DNA of 64,000 nucleotides, taken from the NCBI GenBank assembly GCA_024636935.1, contig JAGXGC010000007.1, positions 1 through 64,000 on the forward strand. Reading direction: 5' to 3'. The notes beneath the pieces are model-generated. The model was not told where the DNA came from, made no database searches, and saw only the letters and a program-made list of their open reading frames with translations. Shown here piece after piece: positions 49,474 through 59,122 of this stretch. A program made the position numbers and the translations under genes. Numbering within the stretch: position 1 is the first letter of the stretch; every line of letters starts with the position of its first letter. Source of the DNA: Sideroxydans sp. GTDB lineage: Bacteria > Pseudomonadota > Gammaproteobacteria > Burkholderiales > Gallionellaceae.

Positions 49474-49857
49474 TTAAGCGGTAACAAGAGGTGGCGGATC
49501 TAGCGGAGCGGAAAGATGGGAGACGAAAGTCTCTGGGATGAAGCTCACTGCTTGCGAACCGGTTTCAGCCAATTGCATGTTGACAGCCGGGACATCGAGG
49601 AATGCGGTGCATGCTAGGTGGCAGATGCTGCATGAGGAACCCATGGAGGAATCATCATTGGATGCCTGCATATCGTCATGATTCATCATGTGATGCTCGC
49701 CCATATCGCCATGCGACATATCCATCATCATAGCGCTGTCGTGACACTCACCCTGCTGCAATTGCATGCCGAGCGAAGCCGCCAATGCGCTGCCGCTGGA
49801 AAGCGGGAGCCACAACAGCATGATCACAGCAATGATTTTTCGGGTCAGCTTCGACAT
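49474..49857 (-). CDS. Small exported Met/His-rich protein (DUF2946-like), first gene of the copper operon
   Basis: 127 residues: signal peptide (about 1-27), a Met/His/Asp-rich segment (MMMDMSHGDMGEHHMMNHDD), a Cys motif SCSICHLAC, and a Pro-rich end (LDPPPLVTA) like that of DUF2946 proteins, which are often found with copper genes. The metal-binding segment suggests a periplasmic copper buffer. ATG 49857 is chosen because it gives a normal signal peptide; the frame is open 12 codons further. A 142-base gap separates it from cusF. Confidence 0.72.
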   Translation of the reverse strand: MSKLTRKIIAVIMLLWLPLSSGSALAASLGMQLQQGECHDSAMMMDMSHGDMGEHHMMNHDDMQASNDDSSMGSSCSICHLACTAFLDVPAVNMQLAETGSQAVSFIPETFVSHLSAPLDPPPLVTA

Positions 49858-50005
49858 GGGATGCAGTGTGGTTAAACTTGAGGGATTAGTCAATGGGGCG
49901 ACAGATTGGTTCCGATAAGGTGAACTTATATATAACCGTTGTCCAGTAGGTGGTGAAGGGGGTAAAGTTCACTTAACCACGCATAACAATAAATGAGGTT
50001 AGAAA
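49858..50005. promoter_or_regulatory. Divergent promoter region between the copper operon and fadE
   Basis: 148 bases that must drive the copper operon to the left and the fatty-acid operon to the right. A TTGACT on the minus strand (49888-49893) could be a -35 for the copper operon, but no good -10 follows at 17 bases. GAGG before the fadE ATG is its ribosome binding site. No copper regulator gene is in the window. Confidence 0.35.
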
Positions 50006-52438
50006 ATGGCGATAACGATCACGGTGGTAGTGCTTACTGTCTTCCTTTTACTTGCTTTCTTCCGATCTTCGATTTGGGGTTGGTTGTTAGCTTTTCTGGT
50101 TCTGGTGCCGGTGATCGCGATCGAAAGCCGCATCTCTGATGGTGCCTTGAAAAACATCTATCTGGCGCTGGCAATCTTCGTGCTGGTGTTCGGTGTGCCT
50201 TATCTGCGCCGCCTGTTGATCAGTAACTTCGTCCTTAAAATCTTCCGCAAGATATTGCCGCCGGTCTCGCAGACCGAGCAGGAGGCGCTGGACGCCGGTA
50301 CGGTGTGGTGGGACGGTGAATTGTTCAGCGGTCGCCCGCGTTGGAGCAAGTTGCTGGCAATGCCCAAGACGGGGCTGAGTGAGCGCGAGCAGGCTTTCGT
50401 GGATAACGAAGTGGAAACACTTTGCGGCATGTTGGACGATTGGGACATCACCCACACACGGCAGGATCTGCCGCCCGAAGTGTGGCAGTACATCAAGGAC
50501 CATGGTTTCTTCGGCATGATCATCCCGAAGGAATATGGCGGACTGGAATTCTCGGCACAAGCTCACTCGGCTGTGGTGACCAAGGTTTCTTCAAGAAGCG
50601 GAACGGCGGGTGTGACAGTGATGGTGCCGAACTCGCTTGGGCCGGCAGAACTGTTGTTGAAGTACGGCACACAAGAACAGAAGGATAAATATCTGAACCG
50701 CTTGGCGAAGGGTTTGGAAGTGCCGTGTTTCGCCCTGACTGGACCGTTCGCCGGTTCAGACGCGGGTGCGATCCCAGACAACGGTATCGTGTGTCATGGG
50801 GAGTTCAATGGTCAGCAGGTGCTGGGCATCCGCCTCAACTGGGAGAAACGTTACATTACGCTGGCACCGGTAGCGACTTTGCTGGGTCTGGCATTCAAGC
50901 TGTACGACCCTGAACATCTGCTGGGTGCAGAAAAATCGATGGGCATCACCTTGGCATTGATTCCTACGGACTTGCCAGGTGTGCAGATCGGTCGCCGTCA
51001 CTTCCCGCTCAACTCGGCTTTTCTCAATGGTCCGACGGTGGGCAAAGATGTGTTCATCCCGATGGAGTTCATCATCGGTGGCATGCCGCGCATCGGCCAA
51101 GGTTGGCGCATGCTGATGGATTGTCTGTCGGTGGGTCGTTCTATCTCGCTACCGGCTAGTGCCGTGGGGGGCGCCAAACTTGCGGCGCGCACTAGCGGCG
51201 CTTATGGTCGCGTGCGCAAGCAGTTCCACATGCCGGTCGGCAAGTTCGAAGGTGTTGAAGAGGCGCTGGCGCGCATCGGTGGGCACACTTATGTGATGGA
51301 CGCGACGCGACGCATGACCGCGCTGGCGGTCGATCTGCACGAGAAGCCGGCGGTGGTATCGGCTATCGCCAAGTATCACTGCACAGAACGTGGTCGGATG
51401 GTGATCAATGATGCGATGGACGTTCACGGAGGCAAAGGAATCTGCATGGGACCGGACAACTATCTGGCGCGTATGTATCAGCAGACCCCGATCGGCATCA
51501 CGGTGGAAGGTGCGAACATCCTCACGCGCAGCCTGATGATCTTTGGCCAGGGCGCGGTCCGTTCCCATCCCTACGTTCTGAAGGAGATGCAGGCGGCGCA
51601 CAACCAGAATGCGGAACGCGCCTCGCTGGATTTCGACAAGGCGTTCTTCGCGCACATCAGCTTTAGTCTGAGCAATGCGGTGCGTTCGGTGCTGTATGGT
51701 TTGTCGGGCGGGCGACTGATCTACGTGCCGACCGGTGCACCGACACATCGTTACTATCAACTGTTGACACGTTATGCGGCATCGTTCGCCTTCGCGGCAG
51801 ATATCGCCATGTTGGTGCTGGGCGGTGGATTAAAGCGCAAAGAAAAACTCTCTGCGCGTCTGGGAGATGTGTTGAGCAACCTTTACCTGTGCTCGGCAGT
51901 GTTGAAGAAGTTCGAGGACGATGGCCGGCCCAAAGCCGATGAGCCGCTACTGCACTGGGCGATGGAAGATGGTTTGTATCGCATCCAGACTGCATTCGAT
52001 GGGGTGATGCAGAACTTCCCGAATCGTTTCTTCGCGCTGTTGTTGCGTTTGGTGGTATTCCCGCTGGGGCAGTGTCGTAACCCCCCTTCCGATGACAGAG
52101 GCCATCAAGTGGCGGCACTGATGTTGAAGCCGGGTGATGTGCGTGACCGACTCACCGCCGGTATGTACATCAAGCGAGACGAGCAGGATGCGGTCGGTGC
52201 CCTTGAAGCGGCATTGGCCAGCACGCTGGCCTGTGAACCGATACAGGCGAGGTTGGAAAAAGAAGCCAAGGCCGGCAAGCTGAAAGCGATGGATGAGATG
52301 TCGCGCATCGCCGAAGCACGGGAAGCAGGATTCATCAATCCGGAAGAGGCGATACAACTGGAGCGTGATTACATGTTACGGCGCAAGGTCATCATGGTGG
52401 ATGATTTTGATGCCAAGCAACTGCAGGCGAACGGATGA
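50006..52438 (+). CDS. fadE: FadE-type acyl-CoA dehydrogenase
   Basis: 810 residues, matching the long FadE form (E. coli about 814). Two N-terminal hydrophobic segments (residues 2-20, 24-42 and a further one near 50-68) anchor it to the membrane. The dehydrogenase core has HGFFGMIIPKEYGGLEFS, PNSLGPAELLLKYGTQEQK and DVHGGKGICMGPDNYLARMY. It catalyses the first, FAD-dependent step of fatty-acid beta-oxidation. First gene of the operon; it overlaps the SDR gene by 4 bases. Confidence 0.94.
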   Translation: MAITITVVVLTVFLLLAFFRSSIWGWLLAFLVLVPVIAIESRISDGALKNIYLALAIFVLVFGVPYLRRLLISNFVLKIFRKILPPVSQTEQEALDAGTVWWDGELFSGRPRWSKLLAMPKTGLSEREQAFVDNEVETLCGMLDDWDITHTRQDLPPEVWQYIKDHGFFGMIIPKEYGGLEFSAQAHSAVVTKVSSRSGTAGVTVMVPNSLGPAELLLKYGTQEQKDKYLNRLAKGLEVPCFALTGPFAGSDAGAIPDNGIVCHGEFNGQQVLGIRLNWEKRYITLAPVATLLGLAFKLYDPEHLLGAEKSMGITLALIPTDLPGVQIGRRHFPLNSAFLNGPTVGKDVFIPMEFIIGGMPRIGQGWRMLMDCLSVGRSISLPASAVGGAKLAARTSGAYGRVRKQFHMPVGKFEGVEEALARIGGHTYVMDATRRMTALAVDLHEKPAVVSAIAKYHCTERGRMVINDAMDVHGGKGICMGPDNYLARMYQQTPIGITVEGANILTRSLMIFGQGAVRSHPYVLKEMQAAHNQNAERASLDFDKAFFAHISFSLSNAVRSVLYGLSGGRLIYVPTGAPTHRYYQLLTRYAASFAFAADIAMLVLGGGLKRKEKLSARLGDVLSNLYLCSAVLKKFEDDGRPKADEPLLHWAMEDGLYRIQTAFDGVMQNFPNRFFALLLRLVVFPLGQCRNPPSDDRGHQVAALMLKPGDVRDRLTAGMYIKRDEQDAVGALEAALASTLACEPIQARLEKEAKAGKLKAMDEMSRIAEAREAGFINPEEAIQLERDYMLRRKVIMVDDFDAKQLQANG

Positions 52439-53265
52439 GTAGCCTGCGCGACAAGGTGGTCTTCATCACCGGTTCCAGTCGTGGGATCGGACGGGAGATC
52501 GCCCTGCGTTGCGCACGCGAAGGTGCCAAACTGATCATCACCGGCAAGACGGTGGATCCGCATCCAAAATTGCCGGGCACTATCCACAGCGTGGCGGAGG
52601 AAGTGGTTGCCGCGGGAGGGCAGGCGCTGGCTGTGCAACTTGATGTGCGCGATGAACAGGCTATTCACGATGCAGTAGAAAAGGCAGCCGCCCATTTCGG
52701 CGGCATCGATGTGCTGGTCAATAACGCGAGTGCGATCAGTCTGACTAGTACGCTAAATACACCCGCTAAGCGATTGGATCTGATGTGGGACGTGAACATG
52801 CGTGCCACCTTTCTCACTTCCCAGGCCTGCATTCCTTATCTCAAGCAAGCGGTCAATCCGCATATTCTTTCTATGTCGCCGCCATTGAACATGGGGCCGG
52901 ATAATTTTGCGCCGCATGTGGCATACACCATCTCGAAATACGGCATGAGCATGGTGACCATGGGGTTGGCGCGTGAGTTCGAGGGATCCTGTATCGCATG
53001 TAACTGTCTGTGGCCGCGTACCACCATCGCCACTGCAGCCATCGAATACAACTTTCCGGAAGAGATACTGCGTGCATCGCGCAAACCGGCCATCGTGGCC
53101 GATGCCGCGTTTGCCATCCTGACGCGGACCAGTGATACCTGTAACGGTAACTTCTTCATCGACGAGGAGGTGCTGCGCGAATCAGGAGTGAGTGACTTTG
53201 AGCAGTATGCAGTCAGTCCGGGGGGGCGGTTGTTCGACGATCTGTTCTTGCAGGCAAAACCTTAA
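52435..53265 (+). CDS. Short-chain dehydrogenase/reductase (HSDL2-like)
   Basis: 276 residues with the SDR cofactor motif GSSRGIG (13-19), the NNAS motif (LVNNASAISL) and the catalytic YTISK (Y164, K168). The stretch PLNMGPDNFAPHVAYTISKYG and the lipid-linked context resemble the HSDL2-like group. The position in a beta-oxidation operon suggests a fatty acyl or related lipid substrate, not proven. It overlaps fadE by 4 bases and ends 12 bases before the acyl-CoA synthetase gene. No Ser is at the usual place before Tyr with certainty; SMSPPLNMG holds the candidate. Confidence 0.88.
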   Translation: MSSLRDKVVFITGSSRGIGREIALRCAREGAKLIITGKTVDPHPKLPGTIHSVAEEVVAAGGQALAVQLDVRDEQAIHDAVEKAAAHFGGIDVLVNNASAISLTSTLNTPAKRLDLMWDVNMRATFLTSQACIPYLKQAVNPHILSMSPPLNMGPDNFAPHVAYTISKYGMSMVTMGLAREFEGSCIACNCLWPRTTIATAAIEYNFPEEILRASRKPAIVADAAFAILTRTSDTCNGNFFIDEEVLRESGVSDFEQYAVSPGGRLFDDLFLQAKP

Positions 53266-53277
53266 AGGGAGAGAGAC

Positions 53278-55083
53278 ATGGCGACAGCAGACAACGTTGA
53301 TGTGATCACACCGGAACAGGCGGGCACCTTGCATGGGCTTTTTCTTGAACGTGCCAAACGCTCGCAGGACAAGGAAGCTTACCGATATTTCGATGCGAAT
53401 CTTGATGCATGGGTGAGCCTGAGCTGGCGCCAGATGCTTGCTGAAGTGGCTCGCTGGCAAGCTGCGTTGGCGAAGGAAGGTTTGCAGAAGGGTGACCGCG
53501 TCGCGCTGATGTTGCGTAACTGTCCGCAATGGGTGATGTTCGATCAGGCCGCGATGTCGTTGGGGCTGGTCACTGTGCCGCTCTATACCGTGGATCGCGC
53601 TGAGAACATCGCCTATATCGTGAACGATGCGCAGGCCAAGGTGTTGCTGTTCGAGACAGCCGAGCAATGGCAGGAATTGAACGCCGTGAAATCGCTGATG
53701 CCCAGCGTGCAGCGTTTCATCTCGCTGGACGAAGTGGCTGCCAACGAACCACGTCTGCTTTGTGCGGCGCACGCCTTGCCGTCTGCCGCTGAACTGCAGC
53801 CGTCGGTGTCGTGTGACATTGCCGAGCTGGCCAGCATCATCTACACCTCCGGCACTACCGGCAAGCCCAAAGGCGTGATGCTGAGTCATCGCAATATGTT
53901 GAGTAATACCCACTCCGCACTGGGCACCTTCGTGCTCTACGATGACGATCTGCTGCTGTCCTTCCTGCCTCTGTCGCATACCTTCGAACGGACTTGTGGC
54001 TACTACCTGCAAGTGATGACTGGTGCGACTGTGGCCTATGCACGATCTATCCCGCAGCTGTCTGAAGACCTGTTGAGCATAAGGCCCACCATCCTTATCT
54101 CAGTGCCACGCATCTACGAACGTATCTACTCGGCTATCAGCGCAAAGCTGGAAGAAGGGCCTGCATTGCGCAAGAAGTTGTTTCAGCTGGCAGTCAAGGT
54201 GGGATGGGCGCGCTTTGAGCATGAGCAGGGGCGTGGTGGATGGAAATTTTCGATGTTGCTGTGGCCCATCTTGAACAAGCTGGTGGCAGGCAAGATACTG
54301 GCGCGACTGGGGGGGCGGTTGCGCACCGCAGTCACCGGTGGCGCCGCGTTGGATGCCGACATCTCGCGCATGTTCGTCGGCCTTGGCCTGCCGGTGGTGC
54401 AAGGGTATGGCCTGACAGAGACCAGTCCCATCGTCACCGGCAACCATCTGGACAACAATTTCCCCGATAGTGTGGGGCAACCGATACGCGGCGTGCAGAT
54501 TAAACTCGGGGTACAGAATGCGCTACTGGTGAAGGGGCCGAACGTGATGATGGGCTACTGGAACAATCCGGAAGCGACCAAGGCCATCCTCGACGAGGAG
54601 GGATGGCTCAACACCGGCGACATCGCACGTATCAGTGAGACTGGCCATGTGTACATCACAGGCCGCCTGAAAGAGATCATCGTGATGGGTAACGGTGAAA
54701 AGATCCCGCCCGCCGATATGGAGGCCGCCATCCTGCACGATCCGCTGATCGATCAGGTGATGATCTTGGGGGAAGGCAAACCCTATCTGGTCGCGTTGGC
54801 AGTACTCAATCCCATCGTGTGGCCGGAGATCGCCGCCAAGGTCGGTGTGCGGCCTGATATGCCGGAATCGCTCACAGACAGCAACGTGGAAGCCAAGGTA
54901 CTACGCCGTATCACACGCAACATTCGCACCTTCCCGGGTTATGCCAAGGTCAATCGTGTGCTGTTGCTGACCGAACCGTGGAGCATAGACAACGGCCTGC
55001 TGACCCCCAAGCTCAGCTTGAAACGAGACAAGGTGGTAGCGAAGTTCTCGCGTGAGATCGAAGCACTTTATGAAGGACACTGA
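53278..55083 (+). CDS. Long-chain acyl-CoA synthetase (AMP-forming)
   Basis: 601 residues of the FAA1-like AMP-binding family (COG1022). The P-loop-like motif YTSGTTGKPKG is at 189-199; further motifs are VQGYGLTETSP, the hinge region TGDIARISETGHVYITGRLK and the C-terminal Lys region (NGLLTPKLSLKRDKV). It activates fatty acids to acyl-CoA for the dehydrogenase encoded upstream. Ribosome binding site GGGAGAGAG is before the ATG. The next gene begins 2 bases after its stop. Confidence 0.94.
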   Translation: MATADNVDVITPEQAGTLHGLFLERAKRSQDKEAYRYFDANLDAWVSLSWRQMLAEVARWQAALAKEGLQKGDRVALMLRNCPQWVMFDQAAMSLGLVTVPLYTVDRAENIAYIVNDAQAKVLLFETAEQWQELNAVKSLMPSVQRFISLDEVAANEPRLLCAAHALPSAAELQPSVSCDIAELASIIYTSGTTGKPKGVMLSHRNMLSNTHSALGTFVLYDDDLLLSFLPLSHTFERTCGYYLQVMTGATVAYARSIPQLSEDLLSIRPTILISVPRIYERIYSAISAKLEEGPALRKKLFQLAVKVGWARFEHEQGRGGWKFSMLLWPILNKLVAGKILARLGGRLRTAVTGGAALDADISRMFVGLGLPVVQGYGLTETSPIVTGNHLDNNFPDSVGQPIRGVQIKLGVQNALLVKGPNVMMGYWNNPEATKAILDEEGWLNTGDIARISETGHVYITGRLKEIIVMGNGEKIPPADMEAAILHDPLIDQVMILGEGKPYLVALAVLNPIVWPEIAAKVGVRPDMPESLTDSNVEAKVLRRITRNIRTFPGYAKVNRVLLLTEPWSIDNGLLTPKLSLKRDKVVAKFSREIEALYEGH

Positions 55084-55085
55084 AT

Positions 55086-55487
55086 ATGAATTCGCCTGTT
55101 ACATCTTTACCTAATCGGGAGCCGACACTGCGTGTAGCGGCGATGCCATCCGATGCTAACTACACTGGCGATATCTTTGGCGGCTGGCTGATGGGGCAGG
55201 TGGATATAGCGGGTAGCATCCCCGCCGTGCAGCGGGCGAAAGGGCGTGTGGCGACCGTAGCCGTGAATTCTTTTGTGTTCAAGCAGCCGATTTTCATCGG
55301 CGACATCGTGAGTTTTTATACGCGCATCGTTAAAACCGGCAACACGTCCATCACGGTGGATGTGGAAGTGTACGTACAGCGTGATCCGGCCAATCCCAGC
55401 TGCCATCAGGTGACTGAAGCACAACTGACCTATGTCGCGGTAGGCGAGGATCGCAAGCCACGCCCGTTGCCGACTATCAATAACTAG
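55086..55487 (+). CDS. Acyl-CoA thioesterase, YciA-like hotdog fold
   Basis: 133 residues, single hotdog domain with the acyl-CoA thioesterase pattern ANYTGDIFGGWLMGQVDIAG, in which Asp in the DIFGGW segment is the likely catalytic residue, and NSFVFKQPIFIGDIVSFY. It releases free fatty acid from acyl-CoA and may prevent CoA trapping. Gap of 2 bases to the synthetase gene and 9 bases to the next gene, so it is inside the operon. Confidence 0.9.
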   Translation: MNSPVTSLPNREPTLRVAAMPSDANYTGDIFGGWLMGQVDIAGSIPAVQRAKGRVATVAVNSFVFKQPIFIGDIVSFYTRIVKTGNTSITVDVEVYVQRDPANPSCHQVTEAQLTYVAVGEDRKPRPLPTINN

Positions 55488-55496
55488 GAGCGAAAG

Positions 55497-57989
55497 ATGA
55501 GCGGATTGCGCATAAGGAAAGTGGCGGTACTGGGAGCGGGCGTCATGGGCGCGCAGATCGCTGCGCACATGGTCAATGCCAACGTCGAAACATTGCTGTT
55601 CGAACTGCCTGCGAAGGAGGGCGATCCGAACGGCAATGTGAACAAGGCGCTGGCGGGGCTGAAGAAACTCGAACCCGCACCTATTTCATCACCTGCCCGC
55701 ATCAGTTTTATCGAGCCTGCGAATTACGAGCAGCATCTGGACAAATTGCGTGAGTGTGACCTCATCATCGAGGCTATCGCCGAACGCATCGATTGGAAGT
55801 CTGACCTATACCGCAAGGTGGCACCGTTCGTGAATGCGAACGCCATCTTCGCCACCAATACCTCCGGCCTGTCCATCAACACACTTGCCGAGGCGTTTCC
55901 CGAGAATCTGCGCCACCGCTTCTGTGGCATCCACTTTTTCAACCCGCCGCGCTACATGCATCTGGTCGAGCTGATCCCATGCAAGGGCACCGATCTGCTC
56001 TTGCTGGATGACCTGGAGAAGTTCCTCGTCTCCACTTTGGGTAAGGGCGTGGTGCGTGCCAAAGACACGCCTAATTTTGTCGCCAACCGCATTGGCGTGT
56101 TCTCCATGCTTGCCACCAGGCACCATGCGGCGGCATTCAACCTCGGCTTCGATATGGTGGATGCGCTCACCGGGCGCTACCTTGGTCGTCCCAAGAGCGC
56201 CACCTTCCGTACGCTGGACGTGGTTGGACTGGACGTGTTCGCACATGTGGTCAATACGATGCGCGAGAACCTCACCGAAGATCCGTGGCACCAGCACTTC
56301 GAGCTGCCGGATTGGTTCCAATATCTAGTCGATCAAGGCTCGCTCGGACAGAAGAGTAAGCGCGGCATCTATCAGAAGATCGGTAAAGAGATACATGTGC
56401 TGGATCTGCACACGCGCGAATACAAACTGTCCGATGCAAAAGTGGACGACGGCGTGAAATCCATTCTGCGCGAACGCGACTGGGCCAAGAAACTGGCCGG
56501 CCTGCGCAACAGCCAGCATCCGCAGGCGCAGTTCCTGTGGTCTACCTTCCGCGATGTGTTCCACTACTGCGCGCTGAATCTTGAATCCATCGCCAACAAC
56601 GCGCGCGATCTGGACTTTGCAGTGCGCTGGGGCTTTGGTTGGGATAGCGGGCCGTTCGAGATATGGCAGGCAGCGGGCTGGCAGCAAGTGGCAGGCTGGA
56701 TCGCAGAAGACATCATCGCAGGCAAAGCCATGGCCGATAGTCCTCTTCCCGCCTGGGTCGTCGAATCGGGATGTGAGGGTGTGCACACCGCACAGGGCTC
56801 TTACGCCCCAGCCACGCGTGAAATGCAACCGCGACCACAGATTTCCGTCTATCTGCGCCAAGCCTATCCAGACCACCTGCTGGGCGAAGTGCGTCACTAC
56901 GGCGAGACCGTATTCGAAACCGACGAAGTGCGCATGTGGCACACCGGCGACGACATCGCCATCCTCAGTTTCAAGACCAAGATGCATACTGTCAGCAACG
57001 AAGTGTTGGACGGCATCCTGCGTGCAGTGGATGAAGCCGAGCAACATTTCTCAGCGCTCATCCTGTGGCAGACCGAAGCGCCATTCTCTGCCGGTGCCAA
57101 CCTGCTGCAACTGATGCAAGGCGTGCAAGACACGCCCGACACCGGCATGTTCGGCAAGCTCAAGGGGGTGGTGAATCGCGTTAAATACACTGCGGCTGGC
57201 GGCGGTGGCGTGGGCGACATTCTCAATGCCGCCACCGGCAACGTGCCTAAGGTGGAAGAAGTCGTCGCCAAATTCCAGCAGACCTCGATGCGCCTCAAAT
57301 ACGCGCAAGTCCCCACCATTGCCGCAGTGGATGGTTTGGCGCTCGGTGGTGGTTGTGAATTCTCCATCCATTGTTCGCGCATCGTCGCCACGCTGGAAAG
57401 TTATATCGGCTTGGTCGAGGTCGGGGTCGGCTTGCTGCCCGCCGGTGGCGGCTGCAAGGAGATGGTGCAACGTGCTGCAGCCGAAGCGCAACGTTTCGCC
57501 AACGACAACCGCGTGGACATCTTCCCCTTTGTGCGCCGCTACTTCCAGATGATCGCCATGGGCGAAGTCGCCAAGAGCGCTGAGCTGGCAAGAGAGATGG
57601 GCTATCTGCGCCCCAGCGACCGCATTGTGATGAACAAATTTGAACTTTTGCACATCGCCAAACAAGAAGCCAAAGCACTCAACGCCACCGCCTATCGTCC
57701 TCCGCTGCACCAGCGCCGGATCGCTGTCGCGGGGCGTACCGGCATCGCCACACTGAAAGCTGCCATGGTCAACATGCTGGAAGGACACTTCATCTCCGAA
57801 CACGATTACGACATCGGATGTCGCGTCGCTGACACCTTGTGTGGCGGTGATGTGGAAGCGGGTTCACTGGTGGACGAGGCCTGGCTGCTCGACCTCGAGC
57901 GCAAACACTTCATGGAACTGCTCGCTACTGAGAAGACGCAGGCGCGCATCGAGCACATGTTGAAGAGCGGCAAGCCGTTGAGGAACTGA
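55497..57989 (+). CDS. 3-hydroxyacyl-CoA dehydrogenase/enoyl-CoA hydratase fusion (FadN-like order)
   Basis: 830 residues. The NAD-binding dehydrogenase comes first (VLGAGVMGAQIA, 11-22; HFFNPPRYMHLVELI), then a second HAD C-terminal part, and an enoyl-CoA hydratase domain after about residue 480 (AAVDGLALGGGCEF, then YIGLVEVGVGLLPAGGG with the catalytic Glu). This order is the reverse of E. coli FadB and matches the FadN/YusL type. It carries out steps 2 and 3 of beta-oxidation. A separate thiolase gene, at 59123, completes the cycle. Ribosome binding site AGGAGCG. Confidence 0.92.
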   Translation: MSGLRIRKVAVLGAGVMGAQIAAHMVNANVETLLFELPAKEGDPNGNVNKALAGLKKLEPAPISSPARISFIEPANYEQHLDKLRECDLIIEAIAERIDWKSDLYRKVAPFVNANAIFATNTSGLSINTLAEAFPENLRHRFCGIHFFNPPRYMHLVELIPCKGTDLLLLDDLEKFLVSTLGKGVVRAKDTPNFVANRIGVFSMLATRHHAAAFNLGFDMVDALTGRYLGRPKSATFRTLDVVGLDVFAHVVNTMRENLTEDPWHQHFELPDWFQYLVDQGSLGQKSKRGIYQKIGKEIHVLDLHTREYKLSDAKVDDGVKSILRERDWAKKLAGLRNSQHPQAQFLWSTFRDVFHYCALNLESIANNARDLDFAVRWGFGWDSGPFEIWQAAGWQQVAGWIAEDIIAGKAMADSPLPAWVVESGCEGVHTAQGSYAPATREMQPRPQISVYLRQAYPDHLLGEVRHYGETVFETDEVRMWHTGDDIAILSFKTKMHTVSNEVLDGILRAVDEAEQHFSALILWQTEAPFSAGANLLQLMQGVQDTPDTGMFGKLKGVVNRVKYTAAGGGGVGDILNAATGNVPKVEEVVAKFQQTSMRLKYAQVPTIAAVDGLALGGGCEFSIHCSRIVATLESYIGLVEVGVGLLPAGGGCKEMVQRAAAEAQRFANDNRVDIFPFVRRYFQMIAMGEVAKSAELAREMGYLRPSDRIVMNKFELLHIAKQEAKALNATAYRPPLHQRRIAVAGRTGIATLKAAMVNMLEGHFISEHDYDIGCRVADTLCGGDVEAGSLVDEAWLLDLERKHFMELLATEKTQARIEHMLKSGKPLRN

Positions 57990-58136
57990 GCTTATATTGT
58001 CGGCAATATTAGTCACTTCTAAAGCACCCCATCTTGTGCCGGATTGATTGTAGAATCCTGCGCCGGAATCGCACTGTTCGTACTAAATATAAAAATAAGC
58101 TGTACATTTCCAACGAACATTAAGGGTGAGACGCAA

Positions 58137-58964
58137 ATGACAAGACTCAGGGAGAGTTATGTAGGTTTGGTAGTGGCATTGGGCCTGGCTTCGGGCAGCG
58201 CCTTCGCAAGTGAGCACGGCAGCGAACACGGTCATGACGCACATGGCGCTATGGCTAAGGCAGAACTCTGCACCGGTTTCGGCCCGCAGACTCCGCGCGA
58301 TATCGATAGCAAGAAGGGCGCCAATAAGGTGGCGTTCAAGATGGCACCTGCTGCGTCCGAGATGCATCTTTGCAACATCCACTTCCACGAGAACGCTGAA
58401 CACAAGGCCAAGGATTTCTCTATCTTCGCTGGTGAAGGCCACGAAGGTTACGGCAGCGGTTATCAGTGCAACATCAGCAAGAAGTTGAGCAAGGCTGAAA
58501 TGGCTTGGCACGGTGATGGCGTTTGTAAGAGCTCTCACGGTGACCTGGTCCCCGGGGACACGATCGAAGTGCACTATGTTCACACAACGTGTGACGTGCC
58601 CGGCGGTAAAGGCTTGGGTTCTTGCGTTTCCGCCAAGTGCGCGAACCCGGAGCTGCGTGTAGAGACTCAGGTTTACACGCTGGTTGCTGAAGGCGGCCTA
58701 GATTTCAATCAGATCCAATCTGCTGCTGCACTGCCAGCCGATACCGGTAAGCCGGTCGAGTTCATGGGTTCTACTACAGGCCCCAAGTACAACGAAAGCG
58801 CTTGTTCCGAGTATCAGGTGACTTGGAGCGTGCGCCCGCAGTGCGCCAAGGTGAACATCAAGACCGTTGGCGAATGGTGCAAAGGCAACAAATATGAAGA
58901 GGACCACGCGCACGGTGTGCGTCAGCTGGTCAAGTCTCCAACACTGTTGTCCGAGATCAAGTAA
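58137..58964 (+). CDS. Delta-class carbonic anhydrase-like periplasmic protein
   Basis: 275 residues with a signal peptide (1-23, AFA|SEHG) and a short His-rich start (EHGSEHGHDAHG). The core matches the bacterial delta-CA family: LCTGFGPQTPRDID, LCNIHFHENAEHKAKDF with clustered His, GYQCNISKKL, HYVHTTCD, and paired Cys suited to disulfides. It would interconvert CO2 and bicarbonate outside the cytoplasm. ATG 58137 (AAGGGTGAG upstream) is preferred to an in-frame start 93 bases earlier, which lacks a signal peptide. It has its own gap of 147 bases upstream and a strong terminator downstream, so it is a separate unit between two beta-oxidation genes. Confidence 0.82.
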   Translation: MTRLRESYVGLVVALGLASGSAFASEHGSEHGHDAHGAMAKAELCTGFGPQTPRDIDSKKGANKVAFKMAPAASEMHLCNIHFHENAEHKAKDFSIFAGEGHEGYGSGYQCNISKKLSKAEMAWHGDGVCKSSHGDLVPGDTIEVHYVHTTCDVPGGKGLGSCVSAKCANPELRVETQVYTLVAEGGLDFNQIQSAAALPADTGKPVEFMGSTTGPKYNESACSEYQVTWSVRPQCAKVNIKTVGEWCKGNKYEEDHAHGVRQLVKSPTLLSEIK

Positions 58965-59002
58965 TACCTGAATCAGCGGTGCGGCAACGTACCGTGGTTA
59001 AA

Positions 59003-59038
59003 ACAAACGCCCCCTCCTGTGAGGGGGCGTTTGTTTTT
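59003..59038 (+). terminator. Rho-independent terminator after the carbonic anhydrase gene
   Basis: A 14-base perfect stem, ACAAACGCCCCCTC, loop CTGT, GAGGGGGCGTTTGT, then a T run. It is A-rich on the 5' side as well, so it might also act in the reverse direction. Confidence 0.94.
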
Positions 59039-59122
59039 CTGCGCTTTGATTTACCCTGATGGTCGGCTGTCGTATGATGCATCAGACCCCCTGCATACCA
59101 ACTTCATCCGAAGGAGCGAGCC

